Below, in pieces: positions 1-5,793 of a stretch of DNA of 6,308 bases. The notes under the pieces were generated by a model. It did not search any database. It was not told the origin of the DNA and saw nothing but the letters and a program-made list of their open reading frames with translations. The translations under genes were made by a program, and so were the position numbers. Source of the DNA: Betaproteobacteria bacterium (GTDB lineage: Bacteria; Pseudomonadota; Gammaproteobacteria; Burkholderiales; Nitrosomonadaceae); contig JAHZIU010000034.1 of NCBI GenBank assembly GCA_022601315.1, positions 1 through 6,308 of the forward strand. Direction: 5' to 3'. The first letter of the stretch is position 1, and every line of letters starts with the position of its first letter.

Positions 1-1
1 C

Positions 2-361
2 ACGCGTGAATTGTATCTTGAATTAATCAACGATTACTCGACGTTAGAGAAATTTAACGAGCGTCGCTTGATTATGGCGCATGATGCGCGCATGAACTTG
101 AAGAAATGGGACAGCATCACCTGTCGTGATTGTCACAAGAACCCTGACCCGCCTGGTGCTGATGCGCAAAGAGAGCACGCGAAGATGGAAACGGAAGGCG
201 CGACGTGTATTGACTGTCATCAGAACCTGGTACATGACGAAGCCCCTGAGACCGACTTGGATGCAAGCCTTGCTGCTGGTGAGCTGGTATTGAAGCCGGA
301 TGATTGGGACGACGATGATGATGATTGGGATGATGACGATGACTGGGATGATGATTATTAA
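2..361 (+). CDS. NapC/NirT-family multiheme cytochrome c, cM552-like (5' partial)
   Basis: The frame is open from the left edge and ends at TAA 359-361, so only the C-terminal 119 residues are seen. Two heme-binding CXXCH sites are present: CRDCH (122-136) and CIDCH (206-220). The surroundings WDSITCRDCHK and GATCIDCHQNLVH, with a His just before the second site (REHAKM), match the last two hemes of the tetraheme NapC/NirT/NrfH family. These proteins are anchored by an N-terminal helix, which would lie outside the window, and pass quinol electrons to periplasmic partners. The PPGADAQREHAKM stretch recalls cytochrome cM552 (CycB) of ammonia oxidisers, usually the last gene of a hao-orf2-cycA-cycB cluster; this assignment is from memory. 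Family members such as NapC end soon after the last heme; here about 40 more residues follow, finishing in an Asp-rich tail. The TTG at 11-13 is an internal Leu codon, not a start. Confidence 0.8.
   Translation, partial: TRELYLELINDYSTLEKFNERRLIMAHDARMNLKKWDSITCRDCHKNPDPPGADAQREHAKMETEGATCIDCHQNLVHDEAPETDLDASLAAGELVLKPDDWDDDDDDWDDDDDWDDDY
299..358 (+). repeat. Low-complexity Asp/Trp tail coding repeat
   Basis: The last 20 codons of the cytochrome gene form a degenerate GAT/GAC tract interrupted by TGG. The protein pattern is D2-W-D6-W-D5-W-D3-Y, giving 16 Asp in 20 residues. The mixed use of GAT and GAC means the tract is not a pure trinucleotide run, which argues that the acidic protein sequence is kept by selection and is not a fresh slippage product. 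It should be strongly negative and disordered, in the periplasm if the protein has the usual NapC-type topology. Its role is not known to me; docking of a basic redox partner or metal binding are guesses. Confidence 0.85.
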
Positions 362-379
362 TTGTCATGGTCTTGTAAT
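362..379 (+). promoter_or_regulatory. Weak Pho-box-like direct repeat
   Basis: TTGTCAT (362-368) and TTGTAAT (373-379) are separated by 4 bases. This is the geometry of the PhoB-binding Pho box (CTGTCAT-N4-CTGTCAT in enterobacteria), with 6/7 and 5/7 matches. It lies right after the cytochrome stop codon and about 250 bases before pstC, with a large inverted repeat in between, so it is far from the most likely pst promoter. A chance match is quite possible. Confidence 0.25.
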
Positions 380-387
380 ATAAATAT

Positions 388-433
388 GCAATTATTCTGG
401 ATGTGCTAGAAAGTGTGCATTCAGAATAATTGC
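388..433 (+). terminator. Large hairpin after the cytochrome gene, possible terminator
   Basis: GCAATTATTCTG (388-399) and CAGAATAATTGC (422-433) are perfect 12-bp inverted repeats. In RNA the stem can continue inward by a G-U pair (400/421) and ATGTGC (401-406) with GTGCAT (415-420), including two G-U pairs, leaving an 8-base loop. The hairpin sits 26 bases after the cytochrome stop, where a terminator or 3'-end stabiliser would be expected. No T-run follows on either strand, so it is not a classical intrinsic terminator; an mRNA-stabilising or processing hairpin fits equally well. Confidence 0.45.
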
Positions 434-466
434 TCAAAGAAGTACAGCATTAAATTAAACGAGATA

Positions 467-502
467 GCAATTATTGCTATTCACTGTGGTTCTGCAATAA
501 TT
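467..502 (+). repeat. Second inverted repeat in the cytochrome-pstC gap
   Basis: AATTATTGC (469-477) and GCAATAATT (494-502) form a perfect 9-bp inverted repeat with a 16-base spacer. The left arm lies inside a small near-palindrome, GCAATTATTGC (467-477). The same word family appears in both arms of the hairpin at 388-433, so the arms could also pair with each other in alternative ways. No T-run follows. Confidence 0.4.
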
Positions 503-573
503 AGGCAATTGATTCCTGAAAATAAAAAAAACACTGATAACTATCTTGTTATATGCTTTATTACCATGAGTAA

Positions 574-601
574 TTTCCTTAAGTAATTCGCAGAATATAA
601 A
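574..601 (+). promoter_or_regulatory. Candidate pstCAB promoter
   Basis: TATAAA (596-601) is a good -10 match. The only -35 at suitable distance is TTTCCT (574-579, 16-base spacer), which is poor, as is often the case for activator-dependent promoters such as PhoB-controlled ones. Transcription would start near 608, giving a leader of about 20 bases. No convincing Pho box overlaps the -35 area. An alternative pair, TTGTTA (546-551) with AGTAAT (569-574), is also weak. An A-rich stretch lies upstream at 519-531. Confidence 0.3.
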
Positions 602-629
602 TGTTTCAATTTATTAAAGAGTACTTCTT

Positions 630-1562
630 GTGGCAGTAAAGTCACATAACAAAGTGAATCATCCGGGTAGGCTTGGATATAGCTTTAAACGCCATTTACA
701 TGAGCGATTTATAGAATTATTGTTGTTCATGTCAGCGCTGCTTTCTGTAGCAATTATGATTGCAATTATTGCCATGCTGGTAAAAGAATCATACGTTTTT
801 TTTCAGCATGTTTCGCTTTGGGATTTTCTTACAGATACGCAATGGACGCCATTATTCGACGATGCGCATTATGGCATTATGCCGTTAGTTGCTGGAACGC
901 TAGTCAGTTCGATGGTGGCGTTAATGGTAGCACTTCCATTGGGTACGATTATTGCGATTTATCTTTCAGAGTTTGCACCTTTTTCCGTTCGTGAAATTGC
1001 TAAACCTTTTCTTGAATTGCTTGGCGGTGTGCCAACGGTTGTATACGGTTATTTTGCATTATTGTTTGTTACGCCATTACTACAGATCATTTTCCCGGAA
1101 TTGCCTGGATTTAGCTTATTGTCTGCAGGGTTAGTTATGGGGATTATGATTATTCCCTATGTTAGTTCAATGACTGAAGACGCCATGAGAGCAGTGCCAA
1201 TGCATTTGCGAGAAGGGTCATATGCGATGGGCGCAACACGTTTTCAGACAGCGATTAGAGTCGTTATGCCCGCAGCTTTTTCAGGGATTGCGGCAGCGTA
1301 TATTCTGGGTATATCCCGGGCTATTGGTGAAACAATGGTTGTTGCGATTGCGGCAGGTATGCAACCAAATCTTACATGGAATCCAATGGAGCCTGCTGCA
1401 ACAATTACAGCATATATCGTGCAGGTGAGTTTGGGCGATTTGCCACATGGCAGTATTGGTTATCAAACAATTTTCGCCGCAGGATTAACATTATTGTTAA
1501 TGACCTTAGTGTTTAACATATTTGGACACATGTTACGTAAACGATATCGTGAAATATATTAA
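630..1562 (+). CDS. pstC: Phosphate ABC transporter permease PstC
   Basis: This 310-residue integral membrane protein is one of two permeases forming the phosphate channel of the high-affinity PstSCAB importer in the inner membrane. The length is normal for PstC. Hydrophobic segments fall at about 29-51, 85-112, 130-155, 161-180, 219-245 and 280-298, matching the six helices of the family. The cytoplasmic EAA loop that contacts the ATPase is clear at 195-216 (EGSYAMGATRFQ, then VVMP), followed by the ISRAIGETM motif at 228-236. GGVPTVVYGYFAL at 132-144 is also typical. The start is GTG at 630-632 with AAAGAG (616-621) 8 bases upstream; no better start exists nearby. pstA follows after 24 bases. 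PstS, normally encoded just before pstC, is not here. Confidence 0.95.
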   Translation: MAVKSHNKVNHPGRLGYSFKRHLHERFIELLLFMSALLSVAIMIAIIAMLVKESYVFFQHVSLWDFLTDTQWTPLFDDAHYGIMPLVAGTLVSSMVALMVALPLGTIIAIYLSEFAPFSVREIAKPFLELLGGVPTVVYGYFALLFVTPLLQIIFPELPGFSLLSAGLVMGIMIIPYVSSMTEDAMRAVPMHLREGSYAMGATRFQTAIRVVMPAAFSGIAAAYILGISRAIGETMVVAIAAGMQPNLTWNPMEPAATITAYIVQVSLGDLPHGSIGYQTIFAAGLTLLLMTLVFNIFGHMLRKRYREIY

Positions 1563-1586
1563 GCAAAGATGAGTTGATAATTCATT

Positions 1587-2513
1587 ATGAAAGATTTTAA
1601 TGATATTACAGAGATCCGCAAAATTATTGGAAGGCATAAGCGCTGGGATTTATTGTTTATGATCGCCGGGATTATTGCATTAATGATCGCAGTATTAACT
1701 TTTATTGCATTATTTGCACAAATGCTTATTGATGGGATGCCGCGTTTAACCTGGGCATTCTTTACATCTTTTCCATCGCGGCACCCTGAGATGGCTGGTA
1801 TATTGTCTGCATGGGTAGGTACGACACTTGTCATGTTGGTAACAGCGGCTTCAGCAGTACCATTGGGTATAGCATCAGGGGTATATTTGGAAGAGTATGC
1901 GCCTAAAAATTTATTCACAGAGATTATAGAGATTAATGTCACAAATTTGGCTGGCGTTCCTTCAATAATTTATGGCTTACTTGCGCTGGGATTATTTGTA
2001 TATCAGTTAGGTTTTGGCCAAAGTATTTTGGCAGCGGGCTTAGCGTTAGCGTTATTAATTCTGCCTGTTGTTATTGTGGCAACGCGTGAAGCGATACGGT
2101 CAATTCCTGTGGCAATACGAGAGGGTGCTTATGCCCTCGGTGCAACCAAATGGCAAACCGTATCAGATCATTTGTTACCCTATTCGGCTGCTGGAATTTT
2201 AACTGGTGTTATTATTGGTTTGGCCCGGGCAATCGGTGAAACCGCGCCAATTATTACAATTGGTGCGTTGACTTTTATTGCATTTTTGCCCCCATCACCT
2301 GTTACTGAAGAATTTCCTTATGTATCATTTGAATGGCTGACAGCGCCTTTTACGGTTATGCCAATCCAGATGTTTAACTGGGTTTCTCGTCCTGAAGAAG
2401 CTTTTCAATTAAATGCCGCGGCAGCAGGTCTAGTACTCGTTGTCATGACACTTGCGATGAATGGGTTAGCAATTTATCTGCGCTATCGCATGCGAAAAAA
2501 TATTAAGTGGTAA
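1587..2513 (+). CDS. pstA: Phosphate ABC transporter permease PstA
   Basis: This 308-residue inner-membrane protein is the second permease of the phosphate importer and pairs with PstC. It has a short basic N-terminus (GRHKRWD), a first helix at about 22-47, and further hydrophobic segments at about 72-100, 118-140, 146-165, 203-235 and 276-296. The EAA loop lies at 178-200 ([13 protein letters not shown], then LLPYS), with [12 protein letters not shown] at 211-222, the PstA counterpart of the same motif in Pst[15 protein letters not shown] at 121-134 is also characteristic. The ATG at 1587 has only a distant purine-rich stretch (GATGAG near 1568), so initiation probably depends on coupling to pstC. 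pstB begins 7 bases after the stop. Confidence 0.95.
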   Translation: MKDFNDITEIRKIIGRHKRWDLLFMIAGIIALMIAVLTFIALFAQMLIDGMPRLTWAFFTSFPSRHPEMAGILSAWVGTTLVMLVTAASAVPLGIASGVYLEEYAPKNLFTEIIEINVTNLAGVPSIIYGLLALGLFVYQLGFGQSILAAGLALALLILPVVIVATREAIRSIPVAIREGAYALGATKWQTVSDHLLPYSAAGILTGVIIGLARAIGETAPIITIGALTFIAFLPPSPVTEEFPYVSFEWLTAPFTVMPIQMFNWVSRPEEAFQLNAAAAGLVLVVMTLAMNGLAIYLRYRMRKNIKW

Positions 2514-2520
2514 AAAGAAA

Positions 2521-3315
2521 ATGCAAACTAGTGCGGAAATAGCTACTGAATCGATTCAGTATAAATCTGAGGTTAAAGATCTGAGTTTTTATTACAATAC
2601 CTTCAATGCTTTGAAAAATATAAATATGGTATTGCATGATAAAAAAATTACAGCATTAATCGGCCCTTCTGGTTGTGGAAAGTCAACGTTTCTACGATGT
2701 TTCAATCGTATGCATGATTTGTACCCGGGGAATCGCTATGAAGGGGAGATTATGCTTTATCCTGATGATGTGAACATCTTAGCCCAAAATGTGGATCCCA
2801 TAGAAGTACGAATGCGAATAAGCATGGTTTTTCAAAAACCAAACCCATTTCCAAAATCAATTTATGAAAATGTTGCTTACGGGTTACGTGTAAGAGGCGT
2901 TAAGCAACGCGCGATTTTAGATGAGAAAATTGAGACAGCTTTGCGAAATTCCGCGCTTTGGGATGAAGTAAAAGACCGCTTGCATGAATTGGCTTTCAAT
3001 CTATCGGGTGGTCAACAGCAAAGATTATGTATTGCACGGGCACTGGCAACAGAGCCGGAAATTATGTTATTTGATGAACCAACTTCTGCGCTTGATCCGA
3101 TCGCAACAGCTAGTATTGAAGAATTAATTGCAGATCTGAAGAGTAAGGTAACAATACTCATTGTTACCCATAACATGCAACAAGCAGCAAGAGTGTCAGA
3201 CTATACAGCTTATATGTATTTGGGTGAGTTAATTGAGTTTGATATGACCGATACTATATTCATTAAACCAAAGAATAAGCAAACAGAAGACTATATAACC
3301 GGTCGATTTGGTTAG
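2521..3315 (+). CDS. pstB: Phosphate ABC transporter ATP-binding protein PstB
   Basis: This 264-residue cytoplasmic ATPase drives phosphate uptake by binding the EAA loops of PstC and PstA. All ABC motifs are intact: Walker [10 protein letters not shown] (48-56), Q-loop Gln105 in VFQKPNPFP, signature LSGGQQQR (161-168), Walker B IMLFDEP (181-187), D-loop SALD (189-192) and switch His217 in VTHNM. The [12 protein letters not shown] stretch, the [18 protein letters not shown] region and the C-terminal DYITGRFG are typical of PstB among ABC ATPases. Length is normal. The ATG at 2521 is preceded by the purine run AAAAAGAAA (2512-2520) without a clear Shine-Dalgarno, in line with coupling to pstA 7 bases upstream. 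phoU, which often follows pstB, is absent; 264 non-coding bases follow. Confidence 0.97.
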   Translation: MQTSAEIATESIQYKSEVKDLSFYYNTFNALKNINMVLHDKKITALIGPSGCGKSTFLRCFNRMHDLYPGNRYEGEIMLYPDDVNILAQNVDPIEVRMRISMVFQKPNPFPKSIYENVAYGLRVRGVKQRAILDEKIETALRNSALWDEVKDRLHELAFNLSGGQQQRLCIARALATEPEIMLFDEPTSALDPIATASIEELIADLKSKVTILIVTHNMQQAARVSDYTAYMYLGELIEFDMTDTIFIKPKNKQTEDYITGRFG

Positions 3316-3359
3316 GCAGACTAAATACTCTGGTCAAATCAAACTCTTGTTCGTCTGCC
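3315..3359 (+). terminator. Inverted repeat at the pstB stop, possible terminator
   Basis: GGCAGAC (3315-3321, beginning with the last base of the pstB stop codon) and GTCTGCC (3353-3359) form a perfect 7-bp GC-rich inverted repeat. The loop is long (31 bases) and no T-run follows, so it is a weak terminator candidate; its position at the end of the operon is the main argument. Confidence 0.35.
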
Positions 3360-3389
3360 GAGTCATTCTTTCAGTAGTCCGTACGTAAA

Positions 3390-3425
3390 AAATATTCTTT
3401 AAATTCTACTAAGAATTCAATATTT
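3390..3425. repeat. AT-rich imperfect hairpin between pstB and tpiA
   Basis: AAATATT (3390-3396) pairs with AATATTT (3419-3425), and inside it AATTCT (3402-3407) pairs with AGAATT (3412-3417) around a 4-base ACTA loop, with unpaired 3397-3401 on one side and 3418 on the other. It is AT-only apart from one G-C pair. Read on the - strand it is followed by a T-run (the A-run 3387-3392 on the + strand), but no - strand gene would use it. Confidence 0.3.
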
Positions 3426-3519
3426 AATCGAGATTAATTACATGATTTATCGTATAGAAAGTATATTTGTATTGGATAGTGTGAAATCGGTATTGGCGCT
3501 TCACAAGGTAAGCCCGAGA

Positions 3520-3548
3520 TTGACTAGATAAGCAATCAAGAGTAGCAT
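3520..3548 (+). promoter_or_regulatory. Sigma70-type promoter for tpiA-secG
   Basis: TTGACT (3520-3525, 5/6 to TTGACA) and TAGCAT (3543-3548, 4/6 to TATAAT) are separated by exactly 17 bases. Transcription would start near 3555, leaving a leader of about 25 bases that contains the Shine-Dalgarno AGGA (3567-3570) before the tpiA ATG. It is the best-matching promoter in the window. Confidence 0.55.
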
Positions 3549-3579
3549 CGCCACTTTTGAGAAGTTAGGAAAGAAGCAA

Positions 3580-4335
3580 ATGCGCAAAAAGCTCGTAGCA
3601 GGTAACTGGAAAATGCATGGTAATCTAGCGGAAAATAATAAATTACTTGATGCAGTAGTTGCTGGTGTTTCAGGGTTGCGAGATGCGAGTGTAGCTGTAT
3701 GTGTACCCTACCCCTATATCCCCTCAGTGCAAGTGAAATTAAGTGATACAAATGTATCCTGGGGAGGACAAAATGTCAGTCAATATGATAAAGGAGCCTA
3801 CACAGGGGAAGTATCAACAACAATGCTAAAAGATTTTTGCTGTACTTATGTTATTGTAGGCCATTCAGAAAGAAGAACAATTTTTAACGAAAATAATAAA
3901 ATTGTTGCTGAGAAATACGTGGCGGCACAAAATGCTGGATTAATACCTATCTTATGTGTTGGTGAAACGCTGGAACAGCGTGAAGCAGGTACAACAGAAC
4001 AAATTATCGAAGAACAAATAAACGCTGTGGTTAGTTTAGCTGGTGTAGATTCTCTTAGTAAGGCAGTTGTAGCTTATGAACCGATATGGGCGATTGGTAC
4101 AGGTAAAACAGCTTCTCCACAACAGGCTCAAGAAGTGCATGCTTTTATTAGAAAAGGCATCGCTGCTCAGAATGCAAGTGTGGCTGAAAATTTGACCATT
4201 CAGTATGGTGGTAGTGTCAAAGCGAATAATGCTGCTGAATTGTTTGCAATGCCAGATATTGATGGTGGTTTGATTGGTGGCGCATCATTGATTTCCGGTG
4301 ACTTTATTACTATTTGTCACGCTTTACAGAATTAA
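3580..4335 (+). CDS. tpiA: Triosephosphate isomerase
   Basis: TpiA interconverts dihydroxyacetone phosphate and glyceraldehyde 3-phosphate in glycolysis, gluconeogenesis and the Calvin cycle; it is a cytoplasmic TIM barrel, normally a dimer. The 251 residues match family length. Active-site residues are all present: Asn9 and Lys11 in GNWKMHG, His95 in IVGHSERR (92-99), catalytic Glu167 in AYEPIWAIGTGK (165-176, including the mobile loop), and the phosphate-binding YGGSV (209-213) and GGLIGGASL (229-237) segments. NWKMHG in place of NWKMNG is a frequent proteobacterial variant. The ATG at 3580 has AGGA 9 bases upstream and a good promoter before it. secG starts 16 bases after the stop, a pairing seen in many proteobacteria. 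Confidence 0.97.
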   Translation: MRKKLVAGNWKMHGNLAENNKLLDAVVAGVSGLRDASVAVCVPYPYIPSVQVKLSDTNVSWGGQNVSQYDKGAYTGEVSTTMLKDFCCTYVIVGHSERRTIFNENNKIVAEKYVAAQNAGLIPILCVGETLEQREAGTTEQIIEEQINAVVSLAGVDSLSKAVVAYEPIWAIGTGKTASPQQAQEVHAFIRKGIAAQNASVAENLTIQYGGSVKANNAAELFAMPDIDGGLIGGASLISGDFITICHALQN

Positions 4336-4340
4336 TAATT

Positions 4341-4344
4341 GGAG
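4341..4344 (+). promoter_or_regulatory. Shine-Dalgarno deciding the secG TTG start
   Basis: GGAG is placed 7 bases before TTG 4352 and directly after the tpiA stop. It is the only good ribosome-binding site near the secG N-terminus and supports TTG over ATG 4298 (inside tpiA) and ATG 4370 (inside the conserved N-terminal segment). Confidence 0.7.
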
Positions 4345-4351
4345 TAACACG

Positions 4352-4753
4352 TTGGAAAATTTGGTTTGGATGACACATGTAATATTAGCAGTTGTGTTAA
4401 TAGTGTTGGTCTTATTGCAACATGGAAAAGGCGCGGACATGGGTGCTGCGTTTGGTGGCGGATCATCTGGAAGTCTTTTTGGTGCGAGTGGATCAGCAAC
4501 ATTTCTAAGTCGAATGACTGGTTTTGTTGCAGCTATGTTTTTTTCAACCAGCATGGGTTTGACTTACTTCTCGATGAACCCAACGGAAGACTTAGGTGTC
4601 ATGAGTGGTGTTATGGAGGAAGTTCAAGAATCAGGTAGTGCCACAGCACCAGTTGATGCTGATTCCATATTGGGTTTAGATGATGAGCGAATGTTAGAGC
4701 TAGATATTCCTGCAAATAACGATGCGTTGAAAGCAGGGCAAATACCAAATTAA
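4352..4753 (+). CDS. secG: Preprotein translocase subunit SecG
   Basis: SecG is the small auxiliary subunit of the SecYEG protein-conducting channel in the inner membrane. The protein, 133 residues from TTG 4352, begins MENLVWMTHVILAVVL, has a first helix at about 6-22, then the hallmark LLQHGKGADMGAAFGGG, the SGSLFGASGSATFLSRMT loop and a second helix at about 55-73. The tail after it is acidic and low in complexity, which is usual for SecG. I chose TTG because GGAG (4341-4344) lies 7 bases upstream and the N-terminus then fits the family. The in-frame ATG at 4298 would overlap tpiA by 38 bases and add an unfitting extension without a Shine-Dalgarno. It probably shares the tpiA transcript. 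Confidence 0.92.
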   Translation: MENLVWMTHVILAVVLIVLVLLQHGKGADMGAAFGGGSSGSLFGASGSATFLSRMTGFVAAMFFSTSMGLTYFSMNPTEDLGVMSGVMEEVQESGSATAPVDADSILGLDDERMLELDIPANNDALKAGQIPN

Positions 4754-4757
4754 TCTT

Positions 4758-4786
4758 TTGAAATGGTTTGAAGCAGTATTTATTGC
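4758..4786 (+). promoter_or_regulatory. Weak candidate promoter for tRNA-Leu
   Basis: TTGAAA (4758-4763, 5/6) is followed after 17 bases by TATTGC (4781-4786, 3/6), which would start transcription about 11 bases before the mature tRNA. Another possible pair is TTGAAG (4768-4773) with CATAGT (4792-4797), but that would start almost at the tRNA itself. Read-through from secG, 50 bases upstream, is an alternative because no terminator is visible between them. Confidence 0.25.
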
Positions 4787-4803
4787 ATCCGCATAGTTTT
4801 GCC

Positions 4804-4888
4804 GCCGACGTGGTGGAATTGGTAGACACGCCGTCTTGAGGGGGCGGTGGCGAAAGCTGTGCGAGTTCGAGTCTCGCCGTCGGCACCA
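4804..4888 (+). tRNA. tRNA-Leu (anticodon GAG)
   Basis: This is an 85-base class II tRNA. The acceptor stem GCCGACG (4804-4810) pairs perfectly with CGTCGGC (4878-4884), followed by discriminator A and an encoded CCA (4886-4888). The anticodon stem CCGTC (4831-4835) / GGCGG (4843-4847, one G-U pair) closes the loop TTGAGGG with anticodon GAG at 4838-4840, reading CUC and CUU. The D-loop contains the usual TTGGTAGA. A long variable arm (4848-4860, stem-loop with GAAA) marks it as leucine type. The T arm GCGAG-TTCGAGT-CTCGC (4861-4877) is perfect. It lies between secG and nuoA, a placement I recall from other proteobacteria. Confidence 0.97.
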
Positions 4889-4948
4889 TTTATATCCACA
4901 CAAATGAGCCAAGCAGTATACAATCATTAAAAATACAGAATACTAAAA

Positions 4949-5305
4949 ATGCTAGAAAATTATTTTCCAATTTTATTGTTTTTAATCGTTGGATTCCTGG
5001 TTGGTGTTGTGCCAATGTTATGTGGCTGGCTATTAGCACCAAATCGCCCGGATAGCGAAAAGTTATCAGCTTATGAGTGTGGTTTTGAAGCGTTTGAAGA
5101 TGCGCGTATAAAGTTTGATGTGCGATACTATTTGGTAGCGATACTCTTCATTCTATTTGATCTTGAGATTGCATTCTTATTTCCTTGGGCAATTGTATTA
5201 GATGAAATTGGCTTGTTTGGTTTTCTATCTATGATGGTATTTCTCGGTATCCTGGTAGTGGGGTTTGTTTACGAATGGGTGCGAGGAGCGTTAGAGTGGG
5301 ATTAG
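4949..5305 (+). CDS. nuoA: NADH-quinone oxidoreductase subunit A
   Basis: NuoA (ND3 homologue) is a small membrane subunit of proton-pumping complex I, lying near the quinone site at the joint of the membrane and peripheral arms. The 118 residues give three helices at about 5-28, 59-80 and 88-109. The conserved loop after helix 1 contains YECGFE (42-47) with the conserved Cys44, and helix 2 carries [12 protein letters not shown] (70-81) with the conserved acidic residues Asp71 and Glu73. The ATG at 4949 has an A-rich leader but no Shine-Dalgarno. No strong promoter is visible in the 60 bases after the tRNA; TACAAT (4919-4924) could be a -10 but lacks a -35. nuoB follows after 4 bases. Confidence 0.95.
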   Translation: MLENYFPILLFLIVGFLVGVVPMLCGWLLAPNRPDSEKLSAYECGFEAFEDARIKFDVRYYLVAILFILFDLEIAFLFPWAIVLDEIGLFGFLSMMVFLGILVVGFVYEWVRGALEWD

Positions 5306-5309
5306 TGTT

Positions 5310-5786
5310 ATGAGTATTGAAGGAACGCTGGAGAAAGGTTTTGTAACGACAAACCTGGATGCGGTAATTAACTGGGGGCGTACCGGTTCTTTATGGCCGA
5401 TGACTTTTGGTTTGGCTTGTTGTGCGGTGGAAATGATGCAAACAGGTGCGTCTCGTTATGATCTAGATCGTTTTGGTATAGTGTTTCGTCCAAGTCCGAG
5501 GCAATCGGATGTGATGATTGTGGCGGGAACGCTGTGTAATAAAATGGCTCCCGCATTACGCAAAGTTTATGACCAAATGGCTGAGCCGCGTTGGGTGATT
5601 TCCATGGGTTCTTGCGCGAATGGTGGCGGGTATTACCATTATTCCTACTCAGTAGTGCGTGGTTGTGATCGTGTGGTTCCTGTTGATATCTATGTGCCTG
5701 GTTGCCCGCCAACAGCGGAAGCTTTGCTATATGGCATTATTCAATTACAAAATAAGATAAATCGTACTAATACGATTGCGCGATGA
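5310..5786 (+). CDS. nuoB: NADH-quinone oxidoreductase subunit B
   Basis: NuoB (PSST homologue) carries iron-sulfur cluster N2, the last electron carrier before quinone, in the peripheral arm of complex I. The 158 residues match the short proteobacterial form. The four cluster ligands are visible: the adjacent Cys37-Cys38 in [12 protein letters not shown], Cys102 in [12 protein letters not shown], and Cys132 in [34 protein letters not shown] (49-67) is also characteristic. The N-terminus with [18 protein letters not shown] supports the ATG at 5310. It sits 4 bases after nuoA and 7 bases before nuoC, so the three genes are almost certainly one transcript. Confidence 0.97.
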   Translation: MSIEGTLEKGFVTTNLDAVINWGRTGSLWPMTFGLACCAVEMMQTGASRYDLDRFGIVFRPSPRQSDVMIVAGTLCNKMAPALRKVYDQMAEPRWVISMGSCANGGGYYHYSYSVVRGCDRVVPVDIYVPGCPPTAEALLYGIIQLQNKINRTNTIAR

Positions 5787-5793
5787 CGAACGT

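Noticed and set aside
11..13. TTG as start of the cytochrome gene
   Set aside because: The frame is open upstream to the window edge and a NapC-type protein needs an N-terminal anchor and two more hemes before this point.
117..437. Minus-strand open frame with His-rich stretch opposite the cytochrome gene
   Set aside because: The His/Pro-rich part is only the complement of the GAT/GAC Asp tail, and the frame covers the heme motifs of the real gene; no family resemblance.
537..552. ATAAC...GTTAT small hairpin before pstC
   Set aside because: A 5-bp AT-rich stem in AT-rich DNA; no supporting context.
1559..1942. Minus-strand frame of 127 codons inside pstA
   Set aside because: It lies wholly opposite strongly supported pstA coding sequence and resembles no family; shadow frame.
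3481..3504. GTGAA...TTCAC inverted repeat before tpiA
   Set aside because: Only 5 bp with a 14-base spacer; expected by chance, no matching operator known to me.
4298..4351. Upstream ATG extension of secG
   Set aside because: It overlaps the tpiA end, has no Shine-Dalgarno, and the added residues do not fit SecG; TTG 4352 is better supported.
4611..4927. Minus-strand frames across secG end and tRNA
   Set aside because: They run through the complement of the tRNA gene and yield the familiar spurious peptide of antisense tRNA (RRRDSNSHS-like); not genes.
5368..5712. Minus-strand frame inside nuoB
   Set aside because: It is opposite a complete nuoB with all cluster ligands; no independent support.
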